IMG/VR virus record: IMGVR_UViG_3300047409_000063
Location: 1-44,263 of that record
Origin: a virus
DNA: 44,263 nt
Strand: one strand, 5' to 3'
Made by a program: the position numbers and the translations under genes. Numbering within the stretch: position 1 is the first letter of the stretch; every line of letters begins with the position of its first letter. Shown here in pieces: positions 1 through 6,355 of the stretch. Below the pieces are notes generated by a model. The model was given only the letters and a program-made list of their open reading frames with translations, was not told the DNA's origin and ran no database searches.

Positions 1-87
1 CCCTGTTTTGCAGCGTCTAACCTCGCTTCTCTCAAGAGAGCGGGTCATTTTATTCAGCGCCTCTAAGTCGGAAACCGCACTGTTCAT
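1..87 (-). CDS. Partial leftward gene, unknown, cut by the window edge
   Basis: An open leftward frame runs off the left edge; only the first 29 residues are present, starting MNSAVSDLEALNKMTRSLER. The start at 87 is preferred because a purine-rich AGGAAG lies about 10 nt upstream. The same GCAGGA(A/G)GAT block occurs before the leftward gene at the other end of the window (near 44070-44080), so the two divergent gene pairs share a ribosome-site environment. No function can be assigned from so short a piece. Confidence 0.35.
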   Translation of the reverse strand, partial: MNSAVSDLEALNKMTRSLERSEVRRCKTG

Positions 88-140
88 TGGACGGAAATCT
101 TCCTGCATTTTTACAAATCCCTTCATGACAAAAAACGAAC

Positions 141-365
141 ATGAGGAACGATACGCATCACGACAACGATGACTTCAATCCATGGACATCGATCGGCTTG
201 CAGACCGCGATGTTACTGAACCGGCTGCGAATACAGGCGCAGCTTTTAGAATTACAAACCGACAGCCCTGAGAAAGGCGTAGAGAACGACAAGGCCGACA
301 ACGAGCGCGCTACCCGCGAGGAGAAGGAAGATCAGCGCCGCTTCGTTGAAAGGAGATTTCGATAG
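141..365 (+). CDS. Small charged hypothetical protein, copy 1
   Basis: A 74-residue hydrophilic protein with an N-terminal part rich in Asp, Asn and His, a helical middle (LQTAMLLNRLRIQAQLLELQ) and a highly charged C-terminal half. It resembles small proteins of unknown role seen in Bradyrhizobium-type genomes (family memory, not a search). A second, partial copy begins at 44090. Across the aligned 162 bp nine codons differ and five of these changes are silent, including a two-base TTA/CTT leucine swap, which argues that this frame is translated. Relatives as I remember them are longer at the C-terminus, so this copy may be shortened after VERRFR. Confidence 0.6.
   Translation: MRNDTHHDNDDFNPWTSIGLQTAMLLNRLRIQAQLLELQTDSPEKGVENDKADNERATREEKEDQRRFVERRFR
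162..323 (+). repeat. Imperfect direct repeat, left copy (partner 44102-44263)
   Basis: These 162 bp align without gaps to 44102-44263 with 12 mismatches. The middle and right parts are almost identical, while the left part is more diverged, and the sequences before the repeat do not align at the same offset. It is therefore not an exact terminal overlap. It holds most of the small charged gene. Confidence 0.85.
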
Positions 366-428
366 ATTGCGGATGTCAGATATTCCCGCAAAGGGATCAT
401 CTAAATCGCGCGGTGTAGTGTGCGCGTG

Positions 429-466
429 AGAGCCGGGTTGCGGTCCCCCCGCCGTGACTCGGCTCT
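429..466 (+). terminator. Stem-loop, possible terminator between convergent small genes
   Basis: AGAGCCG (429-435) pairs with CGGCTCT (460-466), and an inner GCGG/CCGC helix (440-452) can form inside. On the + strand it is followed by TTTATTC, a weak U-tract, so it may end rightward transcripts from the gene at 141-365. It also abuts the stop codon of the leftward gene at 467-577 but lacks a U-tract in that direction. Confidence 0.4.
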
Positions 467-577
467 TTATTCTGAAGTGTCGCATGATGTACCCCATCGA
501 ATGTATTTTCCGACGAAAACACCCAACACAACTTGCAACGCGAACCACGCTAGAAGAAAGATGAGCGCATGCATCAT
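467..577 (-). CDS. 36-residue membrane protein, last gene of the leftward operon
   Basis: The protein starts MMHALIFLLAWFALQ, followed by VVLGVFVGKYIRWGT; residues 4-23 form one probable membrane helix with a short polar C-terminus. Its ATG at 577 overlaps the TGA of the upstream gene as ATGA, the same coupling seen at the other two junctions of this operon. This regular arrangement is the main evidence that the tiny frame is real. No family is recognised. A role in superinfection exclusion or membrane effects is only a guess from position beside the immunity region. Confidence 0.55.
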   Translation of the reverse strand: MMHALIFLLAWFALQVVLGVFVGKYIRWGTSCDTSE

Positions 578-876
578 GCTTCGGCCTCTTTGAGAGCCAG
601 ATGCTCTGCGATGTAATCGAGATACGCGCGCCCGAACCATTCACCGGCCAAAACCCATTTGCAGCGCGCGACGCGGCGGATATCGAGGCCATAATAATCC
701 GTGAGATCGGCCAGCAACCGATCATTATTGGGCGATGAATAGTCGATCACGCGCCCCTTGCTCGCTTGGAAGCGATCGTAAATTGCGCGGAGCTTCGATC
801 CTTCGCTCGGGATGGCATTTCGCGGCGCGTGGCTTTTGCGCCCGGTCTTGAAGAGGCTGGCGGGCGCGGATCTCAT
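574..876 (-). CDS. Hypothetical protein in immunity-side operon
   Basis: A 100-residue protein starting MRSAPASLFKTGRK. The start at 876 is chosen over an upstream ATG at 888 because it forms an ATGA overlap with the stop of the preceding gene. The N-terminus is basic; the middle reads SKLRAIYDRFQASKG and the C-terminal half DLTDYYGLDIRRVARCKW, suggesting a compact helical fold, perhaps DNA-binding. No family is recognised. It is probably co-translated with the Cro-like and GIY-YIG genes and repressed with them in the lysogen. Confidence 0.65.
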   Translation of the reverse strand: MRSAPASLFKTGRKSHAPRNAIPSEGSKLRAIYDRFQASKGRVIDYSSPNNDRLLADLTDYYGLDIRRVARCKWVLAGEWFGRAYLDYIAEHLALKEAEA

Positions 877-1250
877 GCCAACACCCATCGAATTGGAATG
901 CCCTTGCGGCGTCTCACGAGGGGAAATGTAGGAATTTCAGCTACTACCGGAATAAAATCAGGTGCCGTTTTCTGCCGAACAAACGCAAGAACTTCGACAG
1001 TGGGATGGAACCATTCAGCGCGGTGCCAACTGTTAGCCAGCAACAAATGCGCCTGTCTTTCATCAGATCGCTCGCCAGCAAAGAAACCGATCCATCTCAA
1101 AGCATGAGGGCTGCCAGCCTGATAAGTGCGGACCCGATATTTCACATTGGACTTAGTGAAACCGATTTTAACCGGCCCATCGGCGCCGACTTGAAGGAAG
1201 TATATGCTTCCCAAATGCGCCGGAAGATTTGAACGAGAACTGAGCATCAT
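873..1250 (-). CDS. GIY-YIG / T5orf172-like nuclease-fold protein
   Basis: A 125-residue protein. Residues 14-35 (GSIYFLQVGADGPVKIGFTK) match the start of the T5orf172/MUG113 branch of the GIY-YIG fold: IYFLQ for the first strand and VKIGFT for the second. A later Glu in GERSDERQAHLLL and an AEWF motif match the usual E..H and EWF positions of that branch. Members are thought to bind or cut DNA; a catalytic role here is inference. It starts with ATGA overlapping the Cro-like gene and ends with ATGA overlapping the next gene, so it belongs to the repressor-controlled leftward operon. Confidence 0.7.
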   Translation of the reverse strand: MMLSSRSNLPAHLGSIYFLQVGADGPVKIGFTKSNVKYRVRTYQAGSPHALRWIGFFAGERSDERQAHLLLANSWHRAEWFHPTVEVLAFVRQKTAPDFIPVVAEIPTFPLVRRRKGIPIRWVLA

Positions 1251-1453
1251 GCAGCCGTCTCACGGCGCTTGCGCATGAAGTTGCGGACGCGATCCAGCGT
1301 CTCGGGGCGCGGCCAGCGTCCCCGTTTAAGCTCGTGAAGGAACCCTTCATCATTGAGGGCCAGCTTCCCGAAGGCGGTAACGCTCATGCCGTTCCGAGCG
1401 CGGAACGCTTCGATCTCATCCAAGAAAGGTTGAATTGAGGAATGCAGTTTCAT
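1247..1453 (-). CDS. Cro-like small DNA-binding protein
   Basis: A 68-residue basic protein, MKLHSSIQPFLDEIEAFRAR at the N-terminus, with a helix-turn-helix pattern around SVTAFGKLALNDEGFLHELK and a basic tail. It is divergent from the S24 repressor and is the first gene after an operator-bearing promoter, the usual place of a Cro or anti-repressor. An ATG at 1465 is in frame but overlaps the -10 box (1461-1466), so the transcript should begin near 1454-1460 and the first usable codon is ATG 1453. The mRNA would then be nearly leaderless. The exact role (Cro versus anti-repressor) is inferred from position. Confidence 0.7.
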   Translation of the reverse strand: MKLHSSIQPFLDEIEAFRARNGMSVTAFGKLALNDEGFLHELKRGRWPRPETLDRVRNFMRKRRETAA

Positions 1454-1460
1454 GATTGTT

Positions 1461-1490
1461 ATCATAATGGGACCATTCCCATTATGTCAA
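1461..1490 (-). promoter_or_regulatory. Leftward early promoter with operator in its spacer
   Basis: Read on the minus strand, TTGACA (1490-1485) is followed by an 18-bp spacer (1484-1467) and TATGAT (1466-1461), a near-consensus sigma-70 promoter. The 18-bp palindrome 1466-1483 lies in the spacer, so bound repressor would cover the polymerase site. The predicted transcript starts only a few bases before the ATG at 1453. Confidence 0.75.
1466..1483. promoter_or_regulatory. Operator OL: palindrome AATGGGA-N4-TCCCATT
   Basis: A perfect 7-bp inverted repeat with a 4-bp centre. Exactly the same 18 bases occur again at 2366-2383, before the rightward operon. Two further TCCCATT half-sites lie at 1499-1505 and 1508-1514, toward the repressor gene, and could serve autoregulation. 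The likely ligand is the S24-type repressor, the Cro-like protein or both. Confidence 0.8.
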
Positions 1491-1539
1491 GTAGGAATTC
1501 CCATTTTTCCCATTACGGGGTAGCGTTCTAAAAAAGGGG

Positions 1540-2289
1540 ATGGATAAAAATGACATGGTACGGAAGTTAATCCAGGACCGCCTAGCCGAACTGGAAATGA
1601 GTAGAAAAGAATTGTCGCTCGCGATTGGTTGCGACGGCGGCTACATCTCGCAGTTTTTAGTCAGAGGAGTGCCTCGCGAGCTGCACGAACCCGAGCGGCT
1701 TAAGATCGCCGAGATTTTGAAAGTTCCAGAAGAGAAACTTCGCGGCCCATCATCTCCGTTGCCAAAACGCACCTATGTTAAAAATGAAGACACCGCTCGC
1801 GAAAGTTTAATTGACATAAAACCGCCACCAAACGATACGGTCGGAGAAGCGCCACCCAATCAAAAGCAACAATTCATCCAGAGCGCTCAACTCTATGTAA
1901 ATATGGATTTGCCGGTGTACGGAACAGCCCAGGGTGGTGAAGGCTCGCTTGTTATTTCCGACAGACCGGTCGATTACGTGACGCGGCCGTCCGTCTTAGC
2001 GCGAGTGCAGGACGGCTATGGCATGATCGTTGACGGCGATTCAATGTACCCCGCACTGAAGGCCGGTTGGATAGCTCTGATCAATCCTCATCTACCGCCG
2101 CGAAGCGAGGACATTTGCATTTTCCGTTGGCACGCCCAGGACGGAACGGTGAACGCGATGGTAAAAGAATATCGCGGCCAGACTGAAACGCACTGGAAGG
2201 TGCGGCAGCACAATCCTGCCAGAGATTTCACGCTCAAAAAGAGCCAGTGGCAGATATGCCACAGGGTCGTCGGCAGCTATTTTTCCTAA
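1540..2289 (+). CDS. LexA/S24-type phage repressor (CI-like)
   Basis: A 249-residue repressor. Residues about 7-60 form an HTH domain (ELSLAIGCDGGYISQFL is the recognition region). A charged, Pro-rich linker (about 65-120) leads to an S24 peptidase domain starting LPVYGTAQGGEG. The catalytic Ser is S168 in GDSMYP and the Lys is K209 in MVKEY, as in LexA and CI self-cleaving repressors; the cleavage region is probably around residues 130-133. So it should be inactivated by the host SOS response. It sits between two operator clusters and is transcribed toward the early operon. The start is uncertain: AAGGGG touches ATG 1540, and an in-frame ATG at 1555 lies further from it. Confidence 0.9.
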   Translation: MDKNDMVRKLIQDRLAELEMSRKELSLAIGCDGGYISQFLVRGVPRELHEPERLKIAEILKVPEEKLRGPSSPLPKRTYVKNEDTARESLIDIKPPPNDTVGEAPPNQKQQFIQSAQLYVNMDLPVYGTAQGGEGSLVISDRPVDYVTRPSVLARVQDGYGMIVDGDSMYPALKAGWIALINPHLPPRSEDICIFRWHAQDGTVNAMVKEYRGQTETHWKVRQHNPARDFTLKKSQWQICHRVVGSYFS

Positions 2290-2300
2290 AAAATACCCTT

Positions 2301-2326
2301 CCCCTGCCGTAATTTTAGCAGCGGGG
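2301..2326 (+). terminator. Weak stem-loop after the repressor gene
   Basis: CCCC and TGC (2301-2307) can pair with GCA and GGGG (2318-2326) with a two-base bulge. It is followed by TAAAAATTTATT, which is AT-rich but not a clean U-tract. It may lower repressor read-through into the early operon. Confidence 0.3.
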
Positions 2327-2343
2327 TAAAAATTTATTGTGAA

Positions 2344-2361
2344 AATGGGAATTTACCCATT
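2344..2361. promoter_or_regulatory. Operator OR2: AATGGG-N6-CCCATT
   Basis: A 6-bp inverted repeat with the same AATGGG/CCCATT arms as the other operators but a 6-bp centre. It lies four bases upstream of the second operator and overlaps the start of the -35 box, as expected for cooperative binding by two repressor dimers. Confidence 0.7.
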
Positions 2362-2389
2362 GACGAATGGGACCATTCCCATTTATGTT
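2360..2389 (+). promoter_or_regulatory. Rightward early promoter; spacer is the operator OR1
   Basis: TTGACG (2360-2365), an 18-bp spacer (2366-2383) and TATGTT (2384-2389) form a sigma-70 promoter. The spacer is exactly the operator palindrome identical to 1466-1483. The first gene downstream starts at 2440 with GGGGAAAG before its ATG. The promoter should drive the long rightward operon up to 11527 when the repressor is lost. Confidence 0.75.
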
Positions 2390-2439
2390 CTCCCCATCGA
2401 ACGAAACACCGGCCAGCCGGATCGATAGGGGAAAGCAGC

Positions 2440-2739
2440 ATGAAGCGCACCAGCCATTCCTACTTCATCGTTATGCAGGACTACGCCGAGCGCGGCCTAG
2501 AGGCAATTGTCCAGCCAGAACGCACCCGACGCGACATCGTGCAGATGTTGGCTCATGGCGAATACCAGCACGTCGCTTTCATCCATCATGTAGACGGGCT
2601 TTTCGTCGAAGACGTGACGAATGAACTGTTCGATGAGGCGGAAGCCTTAGCCCGCGAAACCGCTCCCCCATCGTCATGGGTTCGCGAAGTTCAAGCGATG
2701 GATCATGCGCACGACCTCCGAAAAAACGAGGTGGCGTGA
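2440..2739 (+). CDS. Hypothetical protein, first gene of rightward early operon
   Basis: A 99-residue protein, starting MKRTSHSYFIVMQDYAERGL, soluble and acidic in its second half. A good ribosome site (GGGGAAAG) precedes ATG 2440. As the first product after the repressor-controlled promoter it is probably made early, but no family is recognised and no function is assigned. Confidence 0.7.
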   Translation: MKRTSHSYFIVMQDYAERGLEAIVQPERTRRDIVQMLAHGEYQHVAFIHHVDGLFVEDVTNELFDEAEALARETAPPSSWVREVQAMDHAHDLRKNEVA

Positions 2740-2852
2740 TGAAATCCTTTCTCACCCGACACGACCTCGACGCCACTGACGTTCGGGACTTCGTTGTGAT
2801 CGTTTTGTTTATCGGAACGCTCGGCCTCTGGGCCTTGATAGTTGGAGGTTAG
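2739..2852 (+). CDS. 37-residue single-pass membrane protein
   Basis: The frame starts MKSFLTRHDLDATDVRDF and continues into a hydrophobic helix (VVIVLFIGTLGLWALIVGG) that ends at the stop. Its ATG overlaps the TGA of the preceding gene by one base. The short soluble head and one C-terminal membrane helix are typical of small phage early proteins. The role is unknown. Confidence 0.6.
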   Translation: MKSFLTRHDLDATDVRDFVVIVLFIGTLGLWALIVGG

Positions 2853-2855
2853 TCC

Positions 2856-3116
2856 ATGTTCGATCTTACACTTGAATTCGTTTCGGACGCCATGAAAGAG
2901 CCTGCGCTTTCGGCCGAGGAACAGATGGAACGCAGGGTCGATAGCATCATTCGCGACTTGGATGAACTGATCGCCTTCGCGGCCAACACGGAAACCGTTG
3001 ATTTGGTCGAAGGTCAGCGGATCGGCGTCGGGCAGATCGTTTCCCGCGCGCAACTGGTCGCCTCGTTTCTCCTGGCACGCAATCCCAACAAACTGCGGGT
3101 GATTTCCAATGGGTAA
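2856..3116 (+). CDS. Hypothetical early protein
   Basis: An 86-residue, mostly helical acidic protein starting MFDLTLEFVSDAMKEPALSA. GGAGG lies about 9 nt upstream of the ATG, inside the end of the previous gene. Its last 8 bases overlap the next gene, so translation is probably coupled to the recombination protein that follows. No family is recognised. Confidence 0.7.
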   Translation: MFDLTLEFVSDAMKEPALSAEEQMERRVDSIIRDLDELIAFAANTETVDLVEGQRIGVGQIVSRAQLVASFLLARNPNKLRVISNG

Positions 3117-3822
3117 AAAGTCGCCAGAAATTATTGAGTTCCAGAAGACCCACGGGATTACGGAGTCCGAGATGTGGGAGGTGCGGCCCGGTTCATGGGC
3201 CGTGAAGCATTGCGCTATCGAGCGCATTGTTGCCAAGCAGGGCATCAAGTTTGAGCGGCCCGCTATCATCGAAGTCAACACCGCCGAGAAGATTATGGTC
3301 ATCTGCGTTTTCGGCACGCTTGGCGACCGCACCGAATGGTCCTTTGGCGAAGCATCGCCAGCAAATTGCAAGATAGCATATCCAGCGTCGATTGCCGAGA
3401 AAAGAGCGAAAGACCGAGTAGCTATCAAGCTACTGAATGCAACGGGCGAGGCGATCTATTCGGAGGATGAGTTCGGTGAGGAAACCAAGCCGCGTCAAAA
3501 CCCGCACGTCACCCGGCCGTCCGATGTCGTGTCTCCCGCCGACTACGACGAACACGGCGAGATCATCGATAATATCCCACACGCGCCGACAGCGCAAAAA
3601 CTGCGCGTAGCCGACCAGCGGCCGCTTTACGATGCGATCCAGAAGGAAGCATTGGCGTTCAACAACTCTGCGGGATTCATGGCTTGGATGAGGTCTCCTC
3701 AGACCATACAGCGCGTGGCTGACTTCAAGCCCGACTGGCAGGAGATTTTCCGAGGGACTTGCAAGGAACACTTGGCAGACCTTCGCGAGGGCGAAACTGA
3801 CACAATGAGGATGACGGCATGA
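3109..3822 (+). CDS. Phage recombination-associated protein, candidate ssDNA-annealing protein
   Basis: A 237-residue protein. The central motif SIAEKRAKDRVAIKLL followed by YSEDEFGEE is shared with a family of phage proteins found beside SSB-like and NinB genes; the pattern A.KRA..R...KL recalls Rad52/Sak-type annealing proteins. The N-terminus (about 1-85) holds alternating strands; the C-terminal third is helical. Upstream it overlaps a small gene, downstream it overlaps the SSB-tail protein in ATGA form, which supports a recombination role. The specific annealing activity is an inference. Confidence 0.55.
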   Translation: MGKKSPEIIEFQKTHGITESEMWEVRPGSWAVKHCAIERIVAKQGIKFERPAIIEVNTAEKIMVICVFGTLGDRTEWSFGEASPANCKIAYPASIAEKRAKDRVAIKLLNATGEAIYSEDEFGEETKPRQNPHVTRPSDVVSPADYDEHGEIIDNIPHAPTAQKLRVADQRPLYDAIQKEALAFNNSAGFMAWMRSPQTIQRVADFKPDWQEIFRGTCKEHLADLREGETDTMRMTA

Positions 3823-4079
3823 CCGAATATGACAGAACAAATCGCGGATCGATCTGGAAGAACGACGACAAGCGCGAGGACAAGCATCCGGATTTCAAGG
3901 GCAGTCTTAACGTCAATGGCGTTGAATTTTGGGTGTCAGCATGGAAGCGCAAAGAGGGCGCATCGCCGAAATCCCCGGCGCTGTCTTTTAGCGTGAAGCC
4001 GAAGGAGGAGAAGCCCGCGCCCAAAGCCGGTACTGCCGCCCAATATGACGACATGGACGGGGACAGGATTCCTTTTTAG
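3819..4079 (+). CDS. Small protein with SSB-like acidic C-terminal tip
   Basis: An 86-residue protein. Residues 5-60 (SIWKNDDKREDKHPDFKG, NVNGVEFWVSAWKR) match a common small phage family of beta-rich proteins without a settled function. The last ten residues, DDMDGDRIPF, copy the acidic tip (DDDIPF-type) by which bacterial SSB recruits repair and replication partners, after a charged linker rich in Lys, Glu and Pro. It lies between the candidate annealing protein and NinB. A role as a small ssDNA-binding or SSB-mimicking protein is inferred from the tip and the neighbours. Confidence 0.6.
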   Translation: MTEYDRTNRGSIWKNDDKREDKHPDFKGSLNVNGVEFWVSAWKRKEGASPKSPALSFSVKPKEEKPAPKAGTAAQYDDMDGDRIPF

Positions 4080-4090
4080 GGGACGATCAA

Positions 4091-4471
4091 ATGACCCGCG
4101 CAACTCTCGTTCTAGTCTCTCCTGAGATCAGGCAGCGCGCCGCCCATTGGGCTGCCAAGCTGCCAGAGGGGACGCGAATTGATTTCAAGGCGCCGAAGCG
4201 TTCGCTACCACAAAATGATCGTATGTGGGCCATGCTCACCGATGTCTCGGCGCAATTGCCTTGGCACGGAATCAGGCTTTCCGCAGACGATTGGAAGCTG
4301 ATCTTTCTGGACGCGCTGAAGCGTGAGCTTCGCATGGTGCCCAATCTCGACGGCACCGGCTTTGTGAACCTTGGCCGATCTTCCTCCGATTTATCGAAAG
4401 AGGAAATGACGAACCTTATCGAGCTGATCCATGCTTTCGGGGCAAATCACGGGGTGACGTTTCATGACTGA
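4091..4471 (+). CDS. ninB: NinB family recombination protein
   Basis: A 126-residue protein matching the NinB (Orf) family in length and motifs: KAPKRSLPQNDRMWAMLTD near residues 36-54, then the DWKLIFLDALKRE segment and an acidic SKEEMTNLIELIHAFGA helix near the end. NinB proteins bind ssDNA and help the phage recombination pathway, standing in for host RecFOR functions in lambda. It is encoded directly after the SSB-tail protein and overlaps the HNH gene by 8 bases. Confidence 0.9.
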   Translation: MTRATLVLVSPEIRQRAAHWAAKLPEGTRIDFKAPKRSLPQNDRMWAMLTDVSAQLPWHGIRLSADDWKLIFLDALKRELRMVPNLDGTGFVNLGRSSSDLSKEEMTNLIELIHAFGANHGVTFHD

Positions 4472-4763
4472 GCTTCGCCAGCGTGAACCGCGACAGCGCG
4501 ACGAACGGCATTTGAATTATATTCGAAGCCTGCCGTGCTGCATCTGCGGCGAGGACACCACAGTTGAAGCGGCTCACATCCGCACCGCATCACTAGCACA
4601 CGGTAAAAGATGGACAGGCAAGCAAGAGAAGTCGAGCGACAAATGGGCGCTTCCGCTCTGCAACAAACATCACCGCGAACAGCACACCATGAACGAAATG
4701 GCGTTCTGGAAACAATACGGGCTCGATCCATTCATGCTGGCAATTTCATTGAGGTCACGATGA
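4464..4763 (+). CDS. DUF968-like HNH nuclease
   Basis: A 99-residue protein with paired Cys in PCCICGED (residues 24-31), a His in EAAHIRT and a C-terminal LCNKHHREQHT motif, the zinc-binding and catalytic pattern of DUF968/HNH phage proteins, which resemble the Rap/NinG-type junction nucleases. The conserved LDPFMLA end matches the family as well. It follows NinB, as recombination nucleases often do, and overlaps the next gene as ATGA. Holliday-junction cutting is plausible but not shown. Confidence 0.8.
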   Translation: MTELRQREPRQRDERHLNYIRSLPCCICGEDTTVEAAHIRTASLAHGKRWTGKQEKSSDKWALPLCNKHHREQHTMNEMAFWKQYGLDPFMLAISLRSR

Positions 4764-5548
4764 CGGACTCGCACTCCTATCCTGACACCATGGAAGCCTT
4801 ACAGGCGGCTCACAAGTCTATAATGGCGGCCGGTATCGGCTCCTGCGATTGCCACACCAAGACACCAGACGCAGCCTTTCATGCCGAGCATTGTCGTTAT
4901 CTTAAAATACTTTCCGCGCTGGATAGCTTGGAAATCGTTGAAGAAGGCATCGCAGCTCTTGCCCAATGTGCGCCGGAGCCCGCCGCTTGGCAGTGGCGCT
5001 ACGTCGGCGAAGATGAATGGAAGACGCCATCTGGCGGCATAAAATTAACTGCGGAAGAGCTTAAGCGCGAACGCCCAATAGAACAGCGCCCCCTCTTCGC
5101 TGCCCCTGCCCAAGCACCATTGATGCATCGGCCAGAACATATCATTGAGGCGATAATCCTGCTCCGCCTCCATGAGAAGCGCATAGAGGGCTACACAATC
5201 GAGACAGCCCAGGAGATTGCGGAGGCACTTTCGCTCTCGATCCCTGCCAAAGCAGAACGGAAGGCACTAGAGCAAATCGCCATTGTCTGCACCAAGAACA
5301 TGGACAGGGATTGCAATCACCGGATGGCGCTCGATTACGTCAGGGAAATCGCCAACGATACCATATCCGCACTCCCATCGACAGCACGCGCAGTCCTCCC
5401 CGGCCATGACGAAACGATGGCGAACCTCGATGCGCTAACGATAAAATCGACAGATCCGCGCTGCACCTGCGCCGCCATCGTAAATCCAAACATCCCGCAT
5501 GCACGGACATGCCCGCTGTTCTCCCCACAAAGCGGAGGCCAATCATGA
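4760..5548 (+). CDS. Hypothetical protein, 262 residues
   Basis: The start at 4760 (MTDSHSYPDTMEALQAAHKS) is chosen because its ATG overlaps the preceding TGA; a longer frame upstream is only the shadow of the HNH gene. The protein has scattered His/Cys pairs (SCDCHTKTPDAAFHAEHC near 30-47 and CTCAAI near the end), which might bind metal, and a central segment with WQWRYVGEDEW. No family is recognised. Confidence 0.65.
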   Translation: MTDSHSYPDTMEALQAAHKSIMAAGIGSCDCHTKTPDAAFHAEHCRYLKILSALDSLEIVEEGIAALAQCAPEPAAWQWRYVGEDEWKTPSGGIKLTAEELKRERPIEQRPLFAAPAQAPLMHRPEHIIEAIILLRLHEKRIEGYTIETAQEIAEALSLSIPAKAERKALEQIAIVCTKNMDRDCNHRMALDYVREIANDTISALPSTARAVLPGHDETMANLDALTIKSTDPRCTCAAIVNPNIPHARTCPLFSPQSGGQS

Positions 5549-5835
5549 GCTGGCGCCAAGGTGTAGGCAAATGCGAACCGTCTGAGCAAACGCTGGCGCT
5601 GATGGATCAGGATTTGGCTAAGACGCGGAATGCCGTGATCGAGGAGTGCGCGAAGATCGTAGACGCGGAATGCGAACGCATCTTATCGATGCAGACGCCA
5701 ACTAGCGACCCGTTCTCGGTGACAGATACGGTCAACATGAATCTGCGCATGATGGCGGCCATGTTGCCGGAAATATCCGCCGCAATTCGGGGGCTCACGC
5801 TGTCGCGGCCAGATGGAAAGACTGGGGCGGAGTGA
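5545..5835 (+). CDS. Hypothetical protein, 96 residues
   Basis: Begins MSWRQGVGKCEPSEQTLALM at an ATGA overlap with the previous stop, preceded by GGAGG. The middle is one long helix with many Cys/Glu/Ala (RNAVIEECAKIVDAECERIL), reminiscent of small phage proteins that share an AxxCAxxxD-type helix with tail-end variation. The function is unknown. Confidence 0.65.
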   Translation: MSWRQGVGKCEPSEQTLALMDQDLAKTRNAVIEECAKIVDAECERILSMQTPTSDPFSVTDTVNMNLRMMAAMLPEISAAIRGLTLSRPDGKTGAE

Positions 5836-5840
5836 CGCGG

Positions 5841-6263
5841 ATGGTCGCCATCAACTTCAAACCTGAGTTTGTGTTTGCGATCGACGGTGGCCATAAGCGG
5901 CGCACGATCCGCAGATTCCGAAAAACGGGTAATCCAGAGGCTGGCAAGCCGCTTCAGCTCTATACGGGCATGCGGACGTTATCCTGCGAGAAGATCCGCG
6001 ATGTCACATGCACCCGTGTCCGAGAGGTCGAGATCGACCACATGGGCGTTAAACTGGCTGGGAAGCCACTCTATGCCGGCGATGCGCCCGCGTACCAGGG
6101 CGGACCCGACCCAGAATCCTACGATGGTGACTTCGCGCGGGCCGATGGTTTTGCCAGCTTCGGAGAAATGCTCGATTTTTTCGATATGCAGTACGGACTG
6201 CCATTCAAAGGCCAACTCATCGAATGGTCACTTTCCCTCTCTTCGCAAGAGGGTCAGACCTGA
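5841..6263 (+). CDS. ASCH-domain-like protein
   Basis: About 140 residues. The beginning MVAINFKPEFVFAI, then GHKRRTIRRFRKTGNPEAGK and LQLYTGMRT follow the ASCH/PUA-like pattern in phages (a K..TIR stretch, then a strand with LYTG and a basic residue). ASCH domains are small beta barrels proposed to bind RNA; some act as amidohydrolases on modified bases. A GTG at 5832 overlaps the previous stop and could also start the protein; ATG 5841 has GGAG nine bases upstream and is preferred. Confidence 0.7.
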   Translation: MVAINFKPEFVFAIDGGHKRRTIRRFRKTGNPEAGKPLQLYTGMRTLSCEKIRDVTCTRVREVEIDHMGVKLAGKPLYAGDAPAYQGGPDPESYDGDFARADGFASFGEMLDFFDMQYGLPFKGQLIEWSLSLSSQEGQT

Positions 6264-6355
6264 TGGACCTAGAACACGCCCGACTCCTGCAACAAGGCTG
6301 GTGGCTAGCGCCGGACGGTTGCTACCGCAAAGGCGAGAAGGCAAAGGGGGAATAG
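6263..6355 (+). CDS. 30-residue putative peptide
   Basis: The ATG overlaps the preceding TGA by one base and the stop abuts the next ATG, so the frame fills the gap exactly. The peptide MDLEHARLLQQGWWLAPDGC followed by a Lys/Gly-rich tail resembles no family known to me. The fit into the operon is the only evidence. Confidence 0.4.
   Translation: MDLEHARLLQQGWWLAPDGCYRKGEKAKGE

Noticed and set aside
162-323. Exact terminal redundancy of a circular assembly
   Set aside because: The copies differ at 12 of 162 bases and the sequence before them does not align at the same offset, so it is not a plain overlap of contig ends.
252-725. 157-codon leftward frame with a hydrophobic C-terminus (LLAGSALVVGLVVLYAFLRA)
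   Set aside because: It covers the operon genes at 467-577 and 574-876 in another frame and is antisense to the small charged gene, whose codon changes between copies are mostly silent in the + frame. The hydrophobic tail is what the reverse of a charged helix gives.
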